DNA of 64,000 bases from an uncultured Celeribacter sp. (GCF_963676475.1 NZ_OY781107.1:744001-808000), one strand, 5' to 3'. Positions 32,912 to 41,500 are shown, counted from the stretch's first letter. Program-made: numbers and translations. The notes: generated from the letters alone by a model not told the origin.

Positions 32912-34900
32912 TTATTGCCGCATCCGCTCCAGCGCATCCTTCAGGCCAAGTTTGTCCAGACGGAGATAGAGCGTGCTCTTGGCAATCCCAAGATCGCGCG
33001 CCACCGAGGTCAGATTGCCACGGTGCCGTTCGATCGCGGCGACGATGGCGGCGCGTTCGGCCTGTTGCAGCGGGGTCAGCCCCTCGGGATCGGAGGCACC
33101 GTCGCGGGTCATGACCGACCAGTCCATCGGCAGGTGTTTCACCCCCAACGCCGCACCGCCGCTTTCGAGGACCATCCCCTCCAGCACATTGCGGAGCTCA
33201 CGGATATTGCCCGGCCAGTCGTGATCGGCAAACCGGTCATAGAGCCCAGGCTCAATAACCGGGACCGCCATTTCGTAGCGTTTCGCGATCTGGGTCAGCA
33301 GATGTTCCGACAGGCCCGGCAAATCCGTCAGGCGTTCGCGGAGCGCGGGCAGGCGAAGGGAGGTGACCGCAATCCGGTAAAACAGATCCATACGGAAGCG
33401 ACCCTCTGCCGAATCCGATTTCAGGTCGCGGTTGGTGGCCGAGATCAGGCGCAGCTTGACCTTGCGCGGGGTGTTTTCGCCAAGCCGGTAGACTTCGCCG
33501 CTTTCCAGAACCCGCAACAGATGCGGTTGCAGATCGAGCGGCATTTCACCGATCTCGTCGAGGAACAGCGTGCCACCATCGGCCGCTTCGATCTTGCCTT
33601 TCATGCCGCCACGCCGCGCGCCGGTAAAGGCGCCTTCGGCATAGCCGAACAATTCGCTGGTCAAAAGTTCGCGCGAGAAGCCGCCGCAATTGACCGCCAC
33701 AAAGGCCCCCCGAGCCTGCGGTCCGCTTTCGTGCAGCGCCTGGGCAAAGGCATCCTTGCCGACCCCCGTTTCCCCGAGCAGCAACACCGGGGCAGGGCTT
33801 TTGGCCAGAAGGGAGGCCCGCCGCAGGGCTTCGAGATAGGCCGGGGCCGATCCGCTCAACCGGGCAAAGGCATCGGTCGTGCCCGCCACCCCGACCGGGG
33901 CGGTTTCCCGTTTCGGCGTGCGTCGCACCACTGCAGAGCGATTCGGCAGCACCAGCACGGAACCAAGCCGCTCGCCGTCGATCTCGATGGGTTCGATCCA
34001 GTCGCGGTCCACCCATTTCGGCAGGTTTTCGGGAGAAATCCGTCCGTTGCGCCAGGGCAGCGTGACGTCGCGCAGCACAAGATCGCGCAGACCATGGCTC
34101 TTGGCCCATTCCGTCATCACCGCCGCCGCGCGTTCATTGGTCTTGATCGGCGTGCCCGAGCGGTCGAACACGATGATCCCGTCCCGGTCGGCCTTTTGCA
34201 GCCGGTCGAGACAATGATCGAGCAACCGGTAGCGCAGGTTCATTTCCCGCTGCGCCAGACGGTTCTCGATCCGCCCCGCCACGGTGATCGCCAGAGACAG
34301 GCTGTGGCGGCTGTAACTTTCGCTCAGACCGGAAATATCGAGCGCGCCGACAATGCCGCCGCGCGCCGGATCACGGATCACGCTGGCCGAACAGGACCAG
34401 CGCTGAATGCCGGAACAATAATGTTCGGAGGAGTGAATCTGAATCGGCTGGCCGATCTCGATCGCCGTCCCGATCGCGTTCGTGCCGCAGGTCTCCTCGC
34501 TCCAGTTGGCGCCGGGCATCAGATGGATCGCCTCTGTGCCGTCGCGCAGGGCGTTGTCGCCTTCGACGCTCAGCACCACCCCGGAGGCATCCGTCAACAC
34601 CATCACCGTCCCGGTTTCGAACAGGAACTCGCGGGCCGAAGCGATGATCGAACTGCTCGCCCGCACCAGCTCTTCGCTGTCGGTCAGAAGATCGTAAAGC
34701 GCATCGCCCTGCGCCGGGGGCGGGGCACCGTCGCGCCCGGGATCGACGGCGCCATGGCACCGCCGCCAGGAATCGTCGATCAGCCGTCGCACGGCATCCG
34801 AGCCGCTATCCTGTCCGGACAGGAACTTTTCCCAGGTGGATTGCACTTGGTGGTCGTTTTCCGGATACGAAAATCTTTGCCGCAAAGCCGTTGCAGGCAT
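32912..34900 (-). CDS. Sigma54-dependent activator, AcoR/AcxR type, of the ketone carboxylase operon
   Basis: 662 aa. N-terminal GAF-like sensor (about 75-215, with ANWSEETCGTNAIGTAI typical of AcoR proteins), a PAS-like segment near 230-330, and a full AAA+ domain: Walker A GETGVGKD (376-383), the sigma54-contact loop GAFTGA at 423-428, Walker B TLFLDEIGEM. A Fis-type HTH ends the protein (RGNLTSVARDLGIAKSTLYL). AcxR activates acetone carboxylase genes in Xanthobacter; this gene is convergent with the operon. The start at 34900 is chosen for its GGAGGAG upstream; the longer frame to 35008 lacks support. Confidence 0.9.
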   Translation of the reverse strand: MPATALRQRFSYPENDHQVQSTWEKFLSGQDSGSDAVRRLIDDSWRRCHGAVDPGRDGAPPPAQGDALYDLLTDSEELVRASSSIIASAREFLFETGTVMVLTDASGVVLSVEGDNALRDGTEAIHLMPGANWSEETCGTNAIGTAIEIGQPIQIHSSEHYCSGIQRWSCSASVIRDPARGGIVGALDISGLSESYSRHSLSLAITVAGRIENRLAQREMNLRYRLLDHCLDRLQKADRDGIIVFDRSGTPIKTNERAAAVMTEWAKSHGLRDLVLRDVTLPWRNGRISPENLPKWVDRDWIEPIEIDGERLGSVLVLPNRSAVVRRTPKRETAPVGVAGTTDAFARLSGSAPAYLEALRRASLLAKSPAPVLLLGETGVGKDAFAQALHESGPQARGAFVAVNCGGFSRELLTSELFGYAEGAFTGARRGGMKGKIEAADGGTLFLDEIGEMPLDLQPHLLRVLESGEVYRLGENTPRKVKLRLISATNRDLKSDSAEGRFRMDLFYRIAVTSLRLPALRERLTDLPGLSEHLLTQIAKRYEMAVPVIEPGLYDRFADHDWPGNIRELRNVLEGMVLESGGAALGVKHLPMDWSVMTRDGASDPEGLTPLQQAERAAIVAAIERHRGNLTSVARDLGIAKSTLYLRLDKLGLKDALERMRQ

Positions 34901-35042
34901 TCGGTGTCTCCTCCCTTGGTCTGTCGGCGGTCTTTCACCCGCACCCTCGCAGCGGGTCCCTCCCCGGACCCGGTGCCGCGTTCGTTGCCCTTCGAAAGGG
35001 CACGACATGATTAGGCCGGAAGCCTAGCATTATTTTCCCCAC

Positions 35043-35058
35043 GGCAAAACGTTTTGCC
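35043..35058. promoter_or_regulatory. Perfect palindrome GGCAAAACGTTTTGCC, candidate operator
   Basis: 16-bp perfect palindrome 143 bp upstream of the activator start and 290 bp upstream of the CobW gene. A partial repeat of its half (GCCAAAACGC) overlaps its right end. Its place fits an enhancer or autoregulatory site for the activator, but no binding data exist in the sequence. Confidence 0.5.
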
Positions 35059-35285
35059 AAAACGCATATCCTTTTCGGCCCCGTCCAAACGGCTTGCAAA
35101 GCCCCGAAATGGAGACGGTTTTGGGGTGGAACGCCGTCCAAAGAGACACCTGCAAGACACCGGAAATTCCGCGCCGCGTGCCGCCGCAAGTCGGTCGGGT
35201 GCTCGTCTGTGAGGTGATCGAATTTCGAACGCCTGCGTCTGGCTCGTGGAGGATGCGACAGGGCGCCCGGCTCTAAGCCCTTGAG

Positions 35286-35300
35286 TGGCAGGGCATAGGC
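35286..35300 (+). promoter_or_regulatory. Possible sigma54 promoter of CobW-RpoN-CoA transferase operon
   Basis: TGGCAGGGCATAGGC keeps the GG at -24 and GC at -12 with correct spacing, but lacks the TT before GC. It shares the heptamer TGGCAGG with the candidate promoter at 24919. It lies 47 bp upstream of the CobW start. Weak evidence by itself. Confidence 0.3.
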
Positions 35301-35347
35301 GCGCACGGTAAGAAACCTGCTTCTCCTGGGGCAGGTAGAGGGAGGAA

Positions 35348-36613
35348 ATGATGAAAAATGGTACCGCAAAAGTCGCTCATGTCCTGAGACAAGAGACGGG
35401 CGGGCGTATTCCGGTCACGATCCTGACCGGGTTTTTGGGCGCTGGCAAAACCACCATGCTGAACCGGCTGGTGACACGGCCCGACATGGCTGGCGTGGCG
35501 GTTTTCATCAACGAATTGGGCGATATCGGCATTGATCACCATCTGGTGGAGCGAATCGATGATGCCCTGGTGATTCTCGACAGTGGCTGCCTGTGCTGCA
35601 CCGTTCAGGGCGATCTGATTGCGGCCTTGATGCGCCTGCACCAACAAATGGCCCGCCGCGAGATCGCCCCTGTACAGCGCGTGGTGATTGAGACCACGGG
35701 GCTTGCCGACCCCAGTCCGGTGGTCCGCGCGTTGATGGAAGACCGGCAGGTTTCGGCCCGGTTTCGCTGTGACGGGGTGCTGACCGTGGTCGATGCCACC
35801 CGCATTCGCGACCAGCTTGCCCGTCACCGCGAAGCCATGGCGCAGATTTCGATGGCAGACCGCCTGTTGCTGTCGAAATGCGATCAAGCCGGACGGGTCG
35901 AACAGGACGCCGTGATCCGGACGCTGAACGAGCTCAACCCGACGGCTGCGCATGTGATGCTCGATCACGGGGCCTGCGACCCGAAGGATTTGTTTTCCGG
36001 CGGCCTCTATGCCGAGGAGGACGCGCCCCTGAGCCTTGACGATTGGTTGGGACCGGCCCTGTCGATCACCGGAAATGGCCAGATCGGTGGATCACATTCA
36101 GCACCGCTTGGAGGGGATCAGGGACACATTGGCCTGCATTCCGGCCAGGTGCGCAGCTTTGTCGTCAGTTTCGAAAAGGCACCGGGATGGCGCGGCCTTG
36201 CGGTCGGGTTGGGAGAGATCCTGTCGGATTACGCGGGAAAATTGCTCCGGGTGAAAGGATTGGTGGCCCTGCCGGGATTGGATGTGCCGATGGCATTGCA
36301 ATGCGTCGAAGATGTCGCCTACGCGCCGGTCAAGCTCAACGCCTGGCCCCGCACCGGCCCGCTGGCCGATGGCGTCGGGCGTCTGGTGTTCATCGGAGAG
36401 GGTCTCACGCAAGAGGACGAGCGCATCATTCGGGAGCGGCTGGCGCAACTGCCGGGGGACCGCGAAGCGCTGCGGCGCTCCGCCGCGACGCCCGGCCTGC
36501 CGACCCGCAACTGGCTTTTGGAACGGGCGCCTTTCACGCCGCATGAGAGCCTGACCTCGGAGGCTTTTCTCATCCAGCCCCGTTTCCTCCGTGAGGCCGG
36601 ACACAATGGATAA
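35348..36613 (+). CDS. CobW/G3E-type P-loop GTPase, putative metal chaperone
   Basis: 421 aa. Walker A TGFLGAGKTTMLNRL, the metal-binding CxCC motif in LDSGCLCCTVQGDL, the glutamate of ETTGLADPSPVV and SKCD near the nucleotide base. The CobW C-terminal domain occupies about 265-395, with a mildly histidine-containing linker (SHSAPLGGDQGHIGLHSG). COG0523 proteins insert or traffic zinc, cobalt or similar metals. Placed between the carboxylase regulator and rpoN, it may load the metal of the ketone carboxylase. Start ATG at 35348 or 35351. Confidence 0.85.
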   Translation: MMKNGTAKVAHVLRQETGGRIPVTILTGFLGAGKTTMLNRLVTRPDMAGVAVFINELGDIGIDHHLVERIDDALVILDSGCLCCTVQGDLIAALMRLHQQMARREIAPVQRVVIETTGLADPSPVVRALMEDRQVSARFRCDGVLTVVDATRIRDQLARHREAMAQISMADRLLLSKCDQAGRVEQDAVIRTLNELNPTAAHVMLDHGACDPKDLFSGGLYAEEDAPLSLDDWLGPALSITGNGQIGGSHSAPLGGDQGHIGLHSGQVRSFVVSFEKAPGWRGLAVGLGEILSDYAGKLLRVKGLVALPGLDVPMALQCVEDVAYAPVKLNAWPRTGPLADGVGRLVFIGEGLTQEDERIIRERLAQLPGDREALRRSAATPGLPTRNWLLERAPFTPHESLTSEAFLIQPRFLREAGHNG

Positions 36614-36646
36614 GACCAAGCTAAACGACCGGAAAGAAGACGTAAG

Positions 36647-37966
36647 ATGAGCGGTCTTCATCTGCAACAGGGCACCTCGCAGCGCCTCACCCAGGTGATG
36701 CAGCGCGCCATCGGGCTATTGCAGATGGATCATGCCGATCTGGCCGGATTTCTGATCGCGGAGGCGGCGGAGAACCCCTGCCTGACGCTCACTCTGCCAC
36801 AGCCAGACCCGGACACCGACGCCCCCGACCGCACCGACACCGAGCGCAGAACCCTGCCCGGCCCCTGGCGTCCGGCGTTCCTCGGCAGCGGCGATGAGAT
36901 CGACACGCTGCGGGCGCAGGCCGACGGCCTGCACGCGCATGTGGCCCGACAAATCGGCCTGATCTTTCATGACGCGCGGGCGCGGGAGATCGCGATGATC
37001 TTTCTCGAGCATCTGGAACCCAGCGGCTGGCTCGGTGCTTCGCTCGAAGACATTGCGCGACAAGCCGGCTGTTCGATGGCCGAGGCCGAGGCGGTGATCA
37101 CCCGCCTGCATGAGGTCGAACCCTCAGGTCTGTTTGCGCGCTCTCTCGCGGAATGCCTGCGACTGCAACTCGAAGAGGCGGGCGATCTGACACCGCCGAT
37201 GGCCCGTCTGCTCGACGCTCTGCCGCTTCTGGCGAAGGGCGACACCGCCGCGCTCCTGTCCCACTGCGAGGTCGATGCCGAAGAATTGGCCGCGCTGGTG
37301 ACCCGGCTGCGTCGGCTCGATCCCAAACCGGGGTCGCATTTCGACGACGCACCGGAGCTGCGCCGGGCACCGGATCTGATTGCCGAACGCAATGAACTGG
37401 GACAGTGGCATGTCGCGTTGAACTCGGCCACCGCCCCGCGCATCGCGATCACGTCGCACGGCGGAGCCGAACATCGTGCGGCGCTGAAAGAGGCACGCTG
37501 GCTGGAGCGGACGGTGTCGCGTCGCAATGCTCTCGTGCTGGATGTCGCGGCCCATGTTCTGTCTGTCCAGCGTGAGTTTCTCGAACAGGGGCCGGTGCAT
37601 CTCAAACCGCTGAGCTGTGCGGATGTGGCCGAAAAACTCGGTGTACATGAAACGACGATCAACCGGGTGCGCAACGGGCTTTTGATCCAGACCCCGCGCG
37701 GCATGATGTCGATGCGAGCCTTCTTCGCCCGCGGCGGGACAGGGCACAGAGATGGATCGCATGTCCCGGCCGAAGCGATTTCGGCGCGGATCGCGGATTT
37801 GATTGCAGCAGAACGCCCGGACAAGCCGTTGACCGATCAGCAACTTGCCACCCGCCTGGCGGAGGTCGGGGTGCGCGTGTCGCGTCGGACGGTGTCGAAC
37901 CGGCGTCGCATGGCCGGGTTCCCCAACGCGGCAGAAAGACAGATTTCAAAAGGGAGAGAAGAGTGA
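36647..37966 (+). CDS. rpoN: Extra RNA polymerase sigma54 factor (RpoN paralogue)
   Basis: 439 aa. Activator-interacting region I at the N terminus (glutamine- and leucine-rich, QRLTQVMQRAIGLLQM), a short acidic region II, and a core-binding domain with DPKPGSHF. The HTH-like block is PLSCADVAEKLGVHETTINR with TPRGMMSMRAFF. The RpoN box at 412-421 reads SRRTVSNRRR against the usual ARRTVAKYRE: the RRTV part is kept, the second half is changed. It lies between the CobW gene and the CoA-transferase genes, and its stop overlaps the GTG start of the latter. It may be a cluster-specific sigma factor. Confidence 0.9.
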   Translation: MSGLHLQQGTSQRLTQVMQRAIGLLQMDHADLAGFLIAEAAENPCLTLTLPQPDPDTDAPDRTDTERRTLPGPWRPAFLGSGDEIDTLRAQADGLHAHVARQIGLIFHDARAREIAMIFLEHLEPSGWLGASLEDIARQAGCSMAEAEAVITRLHEVEPSGLFARSLAECLRLQLEEAGDLTPPMARLLDALPLLAKGDTAALLSHCEVDAEELAALVTRLRRLDPKPGSHFDDAPELRRAPDLIAERNELGQWHVALNSATAPRIAITSHGGAEHRAALKEARWLERTVSRRNALVLDVAAHVLSVQREFLEQGPVHLKPLSCADVAEKLGVHETTINRVRNGLLIQTPRGMMSMRAFFARGGTGHRDGSHVPAEAISARIADLIAAERPDKPLTDQQLATRLAEVGVRVSRRTVSNRRRMAGFPNAAERQISKGREE

Positions 37967-38658
37967 ACAAGGTATGTGCAAGCGCGACCGAGGCGCTCGA
38001 CGGAATGCTCGAAGACGGCATGCTGATTGCCGCTGGCGGATTTGGCCTGTGCGGCATTCCCGAGCTGTTGATCGACGCGCTCGTGGAGAGCGGCGTGAAA
38101 GACATCACCATCGCGTCCAACAATTGTGGCGTTGACGGTTTTGGTCTCGGCAAGCTTCTCGACACCCGCCAGATCAAGAAAATGATGTCCTCCTATGTGG
38201 GCGAAAACGCGGAATTCATGCGTCAATATCTCTCGGGCGAGCTGGAGCTGGAATTCAACCCGCAGGGCACGCTGGCCGAGCGGATGCGCGCGGGCGGCGT
38301 GGGCATTCCGGGGTTCTACACCAAAACGGGCGTCGGAACGGTGATCGCCGAGGGCAAGGATCACCGCGACTTTGGCGGCGAGACCTACATCTTGGAGGAG
38401 GGCATTTTCGCCGATCTTTCCATCGTGAAGGCGTGGAAAGCCGACGAGAGCGGCAACGCGATCTTCCGCAAGACCGCGCGCAATTTCAATCCGCCGGCGG
38501 CGATGTGCGGCAAGATTTGCGTGATGGAGGTCGAAGAGATCGTGCCGGTTGGCGCGCTCAACCCCGACGCGATCCACCTGCCGGGCATCTATGTGCACCG
38601 CCTGATCCAGGGCGAACACGAAAAACGCATCGAACAGCGGACGACGCGTAGGAGATAG
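37963..38658 (+). CDS. 3-oxoacid CoA-transferase subunit A
   Basis: 231 aa, GTG start at 37963 overlapping the rpoN stop, with SD AGGGAGAG. CoA-binding motif IAAGGFGLCGIPELLIDAL near residue 22-40, then SNNCGVDGFGLGKLL, PQGTLAERMRAGGVGIPGFYT, ETYILEEGI and FNPPAAMCG. These are typical of the ScoA/AtoD family. With subunit B it moves CoA from succinyl-CoA (or another CoA donor) to a 3-oxoacid, such as the product of ketone carboxylation. Translational coupling to rpoN ties it to the regulatory genes. Confidence 0.93.
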   Translation: MNKVCASATEALDGMLEDGMLIAAGGFGLCGIPELLIDALVESGVKDITIASNNCGVDGFGLGKLLDTRQIKKMMSSYVGENAEFMRQYLSGELELEFNPQGTLAERMRAGGVGIPGFYTKTGVGTVIAEGKDHRDFGGETYILEEGIFADLSIVKAWKADESGNAIFRKTARNFNPPAAMCGKICVMEVEEIVPVGALNPDAIHLPGIYVHRLIQGEHEKRIEQRTTRRR

Positions 38659-38693
38659 CCCGATCGTACGTAATACAAAGAGGAGGTGGACGA

Positions 38694-39320
38694 ATGTGGG
38701 ACCGCAATCAAATGGCCGCACGCGCGGCGCAGGAGCTGGAAGACGGCACCTATGTGAACCTCGGGATCGGCATCCCGACGCTCGTGCCGAACTTCATCCC
38801 GGAGGGCGTTTCCGTGACGCTTCAGTCGGAGAACGGCATGCTCGGCATGGGCCCGTTTCCCTATGAGGGCGAGGAGGACCCGGACCTGATCAACGCGGGC
38901 AAGCAAACCATCACGGAGCTGCCCAACACCGCCTATTTCGACAGCGCGTTCAGCTTTGGCATGATCCGCGGCGGCAAGATCGCGATGGCGATTCTGGGCG
39001 CGATGGAGGTCGACGAGAAGGGCGATCTGGCGAACTGGATGATCCCCGGCAAGCTGGTGAAAGGCATGGGCGGCGCGATGGATCTGGTCGCGGGCGTGGG
39101 GCGTGTGGTGGTGGTGATGGATCACACCAACAAGCACGGTGACTCGAAGCTTTTGAAGGCCTGCACGCTGCCCTTGACGGGTCAGGGCGTGGTGGATCGG
39201 GTGATCACCAATCTGGGCGTGCTGGATGTGGTCGAAGGCGGGTTGAAGATCGTCGAACTGGCCGATGGCGTCACGGAAGACGAGCTTCGCGCGGCGACCG
39301 AGGCGACGATTGTCGGATAG
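38694..39320 (+). CDS. 3-oxoacid CoA-transferase subunit B
   Basis: 208 aa. Catalytic glutamate E46 in LQSENGMLGMGP, preceded by VNLGIGIPTLVPNFI. Then SFGMIRGGKIAMAILGAMEV and KLVKGMGGAMDLVAG, all standard ScoB/AtoA blocks. It forms the active site with subunit A. SD AGAGGAGG before the start at 38694. Together the pair would convert acetoacetate or a homologous 3-oxoacid to the CoA ester. Confidence 0.93.
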   Translation: MWDRNQMAARAAQELEDGTYVNLGIGIPTLVPNFIPEGVSVTLQSENGMLGMGPFPYEGEEDPDLINAGKQTITELPNTAYFDSAFSFGMIRGGKIAMAILGAMEVDEKGDLANWMIPGKLVKGMGGAMDLVAGVGRVVVVMDHTNKHGDSKLLKACTLPLTGQGVVDRVITNLGVLDVVEGGLKIVELADGVTEDELRAATEATIVG

Positions 39321-39352
39321 AGCCGACACAAGACTGAAAACTGGAGATGAAT

Positions 39353-40528
39353 ATGACACATAATGCCTATATCATCGGCAGCGGACACACGAAGTTTGGC
39401 CGCCTGAGCGATACGCTCGAAGATTTGATCGTGATGGCAGGGCGCGAAGCTCTGGCCGAAGCGGCGCTTGACCCGAGCGAGATCGACGCGGTCTTTCTTG
39501 GCCATTTCAACGCCGGTCTCGTTGCAGACGGGTTTCCCTCCTCGCTGATCCTGCAAATCGACCCGGCACTGCGCTTCAAACCGGCGGCCCGCTGCGAAAA
39601 CGCCTGTGCCTCGGGCTCTGCGGCGGTCCATGCCGGGCTCAACCTCATGGCCGCCGGTAAGGCACGCAATGTCCTTGTGATCGGGGTCGAGAAGATGACT
39701 CATCGGTCGACCCCAGAGGTGACGGAAGCGCTGGCCTCGGCGGGCTATCATTATGATCCGGCGGAGACAGGGCTGAGCTTCCCGCAATTGTTTGCCCTGG
39801 CGGCGGAGCAATATATGGCACGTTTCGGCGACCAGATGGACGTCCTGGCCAAGATTGCCGCCAAGAACCATGCCAATGCGATGAGAAACCCGCTGGCGCA
39901 GATGCATAAGGAAATGCCCTATGAGTTCTGTCGCGAGGTCAGCGAGAAGAACCCGCTCATTGCACCGCCGCTGCGGCTGAGCGATTGCTCGCTGGTCTCG
40001 GATGGGGCCGCAGCCGTGGTTCTGAGCACGGACAACGGCGCAGCAGGCTCGGCAACAAAACGCGTGCGGTTCGGCGCCGCCGAACATGTCTCCGATTTCC
40101 TGCCGCTGAGCCGTCGAAAGATCTCGGATTTCGAAGGGCCTGAACGCGCGATCCGCACCGCGTATGACACGGCCGGGATCACCGTCGACGATCTCGATTT
40201 CGCCGAGGTGCACGATTGTTTCACCCCGGCGGAATTGATGATCTACGAGGCGATGGGTCTGGCCGAAAAAGGCGAAGGGGCGCGGGCGATCGAGACCGGA
40301 CGTGTGCTGGCGGACGGGCAAACGCCGGTCAACCTGTCCGGCGGGTTGAAGGCCAAAGGTCACCCGGTCGGTGCCACGGGCGTGTCGATGCATGCGCTGT
40401 CCTATCGCCAGTTGACCGGGCAGGCCGGTGACATACAACGCGCCGGGGCGCATTGCGGCCTCGTGTTCAACATGGGTGGCGCAGCGGTGGCCAATTACGC
40501 CTCGGTGCTTTTGGCTGACCGGGCGTAA
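39353..40528 (+). CDS. SCP2-type thiolase family protein
   Basis: 391 aa. The thiolase fold of the SCP-x subfamily: nucleophile C85 in CENACASGSAAVH, VSDGAAAVVLST, EVHDCFTPAELMIYEAMGL (the HDCF variant of the usual NEAF block), and NLSGGLKAKGHPVGATGVS with the catalytic histidine. It probably splits the 3-oxoacyl-CoA made by the CoA-transferase. It differs from the classical thiolase at 22751-23926 and is likely specific for the ketone pathway. The start at 39353 is chosen because the SD CTGGAGA is too close to the ATG at 39347. Confidence 0.85.
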   Translation: MTHNAYIIGSGHTKFGRLSDTLEDLIVMAGREALAEAALDPSEIDAVFLGHFNAGLVADGFPSSLILQIDPALRFKPAARCENACASGSAAVHAGLNLMAAGKARNVLVIGVEKMTHRSTPEVTEALASAGYHYDPAETGLSFPQLFALAAEQYMARFGDQMDVLAKIAAKNHANAMRNPLAQMHKEMPYEFCREVSEKNPLIAPPLRLSDCSLVSDGAAAVVLSTDNGAAGSATKRVRFGAAEHVSDFLPLSRRKISDFEGPERAIRTAYDTAGITVDDLDFAEVHDCFTPAELMIYEAMGLAEKGEGARAIETGRVLADGQTPVNLSGGLKAKGHPVGATGVSMHALSYRQLTGQAGDIQRAGAHCGLVFNMGGAAVANYASVLLADRA

Positions 40529-40579
40529 CGCGTCCGATTTTGCTCAGCTGTGCCGATGAGGTCTTTGGCGGCTGAGCGG

Positions 40580-41500
40580 TCACAGCGACCGCTCGGCCGA
40601 CGGCAGACAGCCGAAGAGGCGTTCGTAATAGGCCGCGAAGCGACCGAGATGACCGAAGCCGTGATCGAGCGCGAGGCGGGTCAGCGGCTGGTTGCCGCCC
40701 TTCAGGAGTTGCCGGTGCACCGCATCGAGCTTGCGCAGGAGCAACCATTCCCGTGGCGTCGTGCCGAGCGCCGTCGCAAAGGCTTCGCGCAGTTCACGCT
40801 GCGAGATGTGGAGCGCCTCCGCCATGAGCGCGACGGTAAGGTCGTCGGCCTCCCGGGTCCGAAAAATCCGTTCCGCGTTTTCAACGATCCGGAGCGCCTG
40901 ATCCGCGCTGAGCGGCATGGCACGGCCCGGTTCGTCGAACTGGTCGAGAACGCTCTGGATCTTGGCGATCAGAATTTCGCCCATGGTCCTCCGAAACTCG
41001 CTTGGAGAAAACCGGATGTTGCCCGCCGCCGAGACCAGAATGGTCTCAATGTAACGGGCGGCATCGTCCATCGCGGCGGTCATGGGCAAGGTCACAATCG
41101 GGCCACGGTGAAACAGCCGCTCCGGCAAAAGAAAGGCCGCACTTTCGATCTGGACCACCACGCCCCTTGTTCCTTGCTGGCTGTTCACCATGATCTCAGC
41201 ACCACCGCGCTGGAGCAAAGCCTTGCCGCCAACGGGAACGCCGTTCATCCTCCAGTTCTCCCCATCTGGCAGAAAGCCGAGCACGAGGGTGCCCGGCGGC
41301 GGTGCACTCCATTGGATGACCCCAAGGTTCATCCGTTCGTCGATCAAAACGACCGGCCCGAAATCGATCCGTGTCACGCTTCCCTCGAAATCGCCCGCGA
41401 CCGTCCGCATATACCTTTGATGCCAGCCTGGAAGACCGGTTTCCTGCAGGGTTGCGTCGAGAAATGTCGTGATCGACAGAGAGGTGGCGTAACGGTTCAT
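40580..41500 (-). CDS. AraC-family transcriptional regulator
   Basis: 306 aa. The N-terminal ligand domain (about 1-190) is followed by the two-HTH AraC domain: LTVALMAEALHISQRELREAF with LGTTPREWLLLRKLDAVHRQLL, then LTRLALDHGFGHLGRFAAYYERLFG. It is divergent from the amine dehydrogenase operon with a 188-bp gap and is the obvious candidate to control it, as AraC-type activators often control amine oxidation genes. Convergent with the SCP2-type thiolase. Confidence 0.9.
   Translation of the reverse strand: MNRYATSLSITTFLDATLQETGLPGWHQRYMRTVAGDFEGSVTRIDFGPVVLIDERMNLGVIQWSAPPPGTLVLGFLPDGENWRMNGVPVGGKALLQRGGAEIMVNSQQGTRGVVVQIESAAFLLPERLFHRGPIVTLPMTAAMDDAARYIETILVSAAGNIRFSPSEFRRTMGEILIAKIQSVLDQFDEPGRAMPLSADQALRIVENAERIFRTREADDLTVALMAEALHISQRELREAFATALGTTPREWLLLRKLDAVHRQLLKGGNQPLTRLALDHGFGHLGRFAAYYERLFGCLPSAERSL

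Larger units (their letters stand above)
34901..35347. promoter_or_regulatory. Divergent regulatory region between sigma54 activator and CobW/RpoN operon
   Basis: 447 bp with no gene. It contains a perfect 16-bp palindrome (35043-35058), a possible -24/-12 element upstream of the CobW gene (35286-35300) and a good SD (GGGAGGA, about 35340-35346). Promoters for both directions must lie here. Confidence 0.6.

Noticed and set aside
32915..35014. 699-codon open frame on the plus strand
   Set aside because: Antisense to the sigma54 activator, whose Walker A, GAFTGA and HTH motifs are unmistakable.
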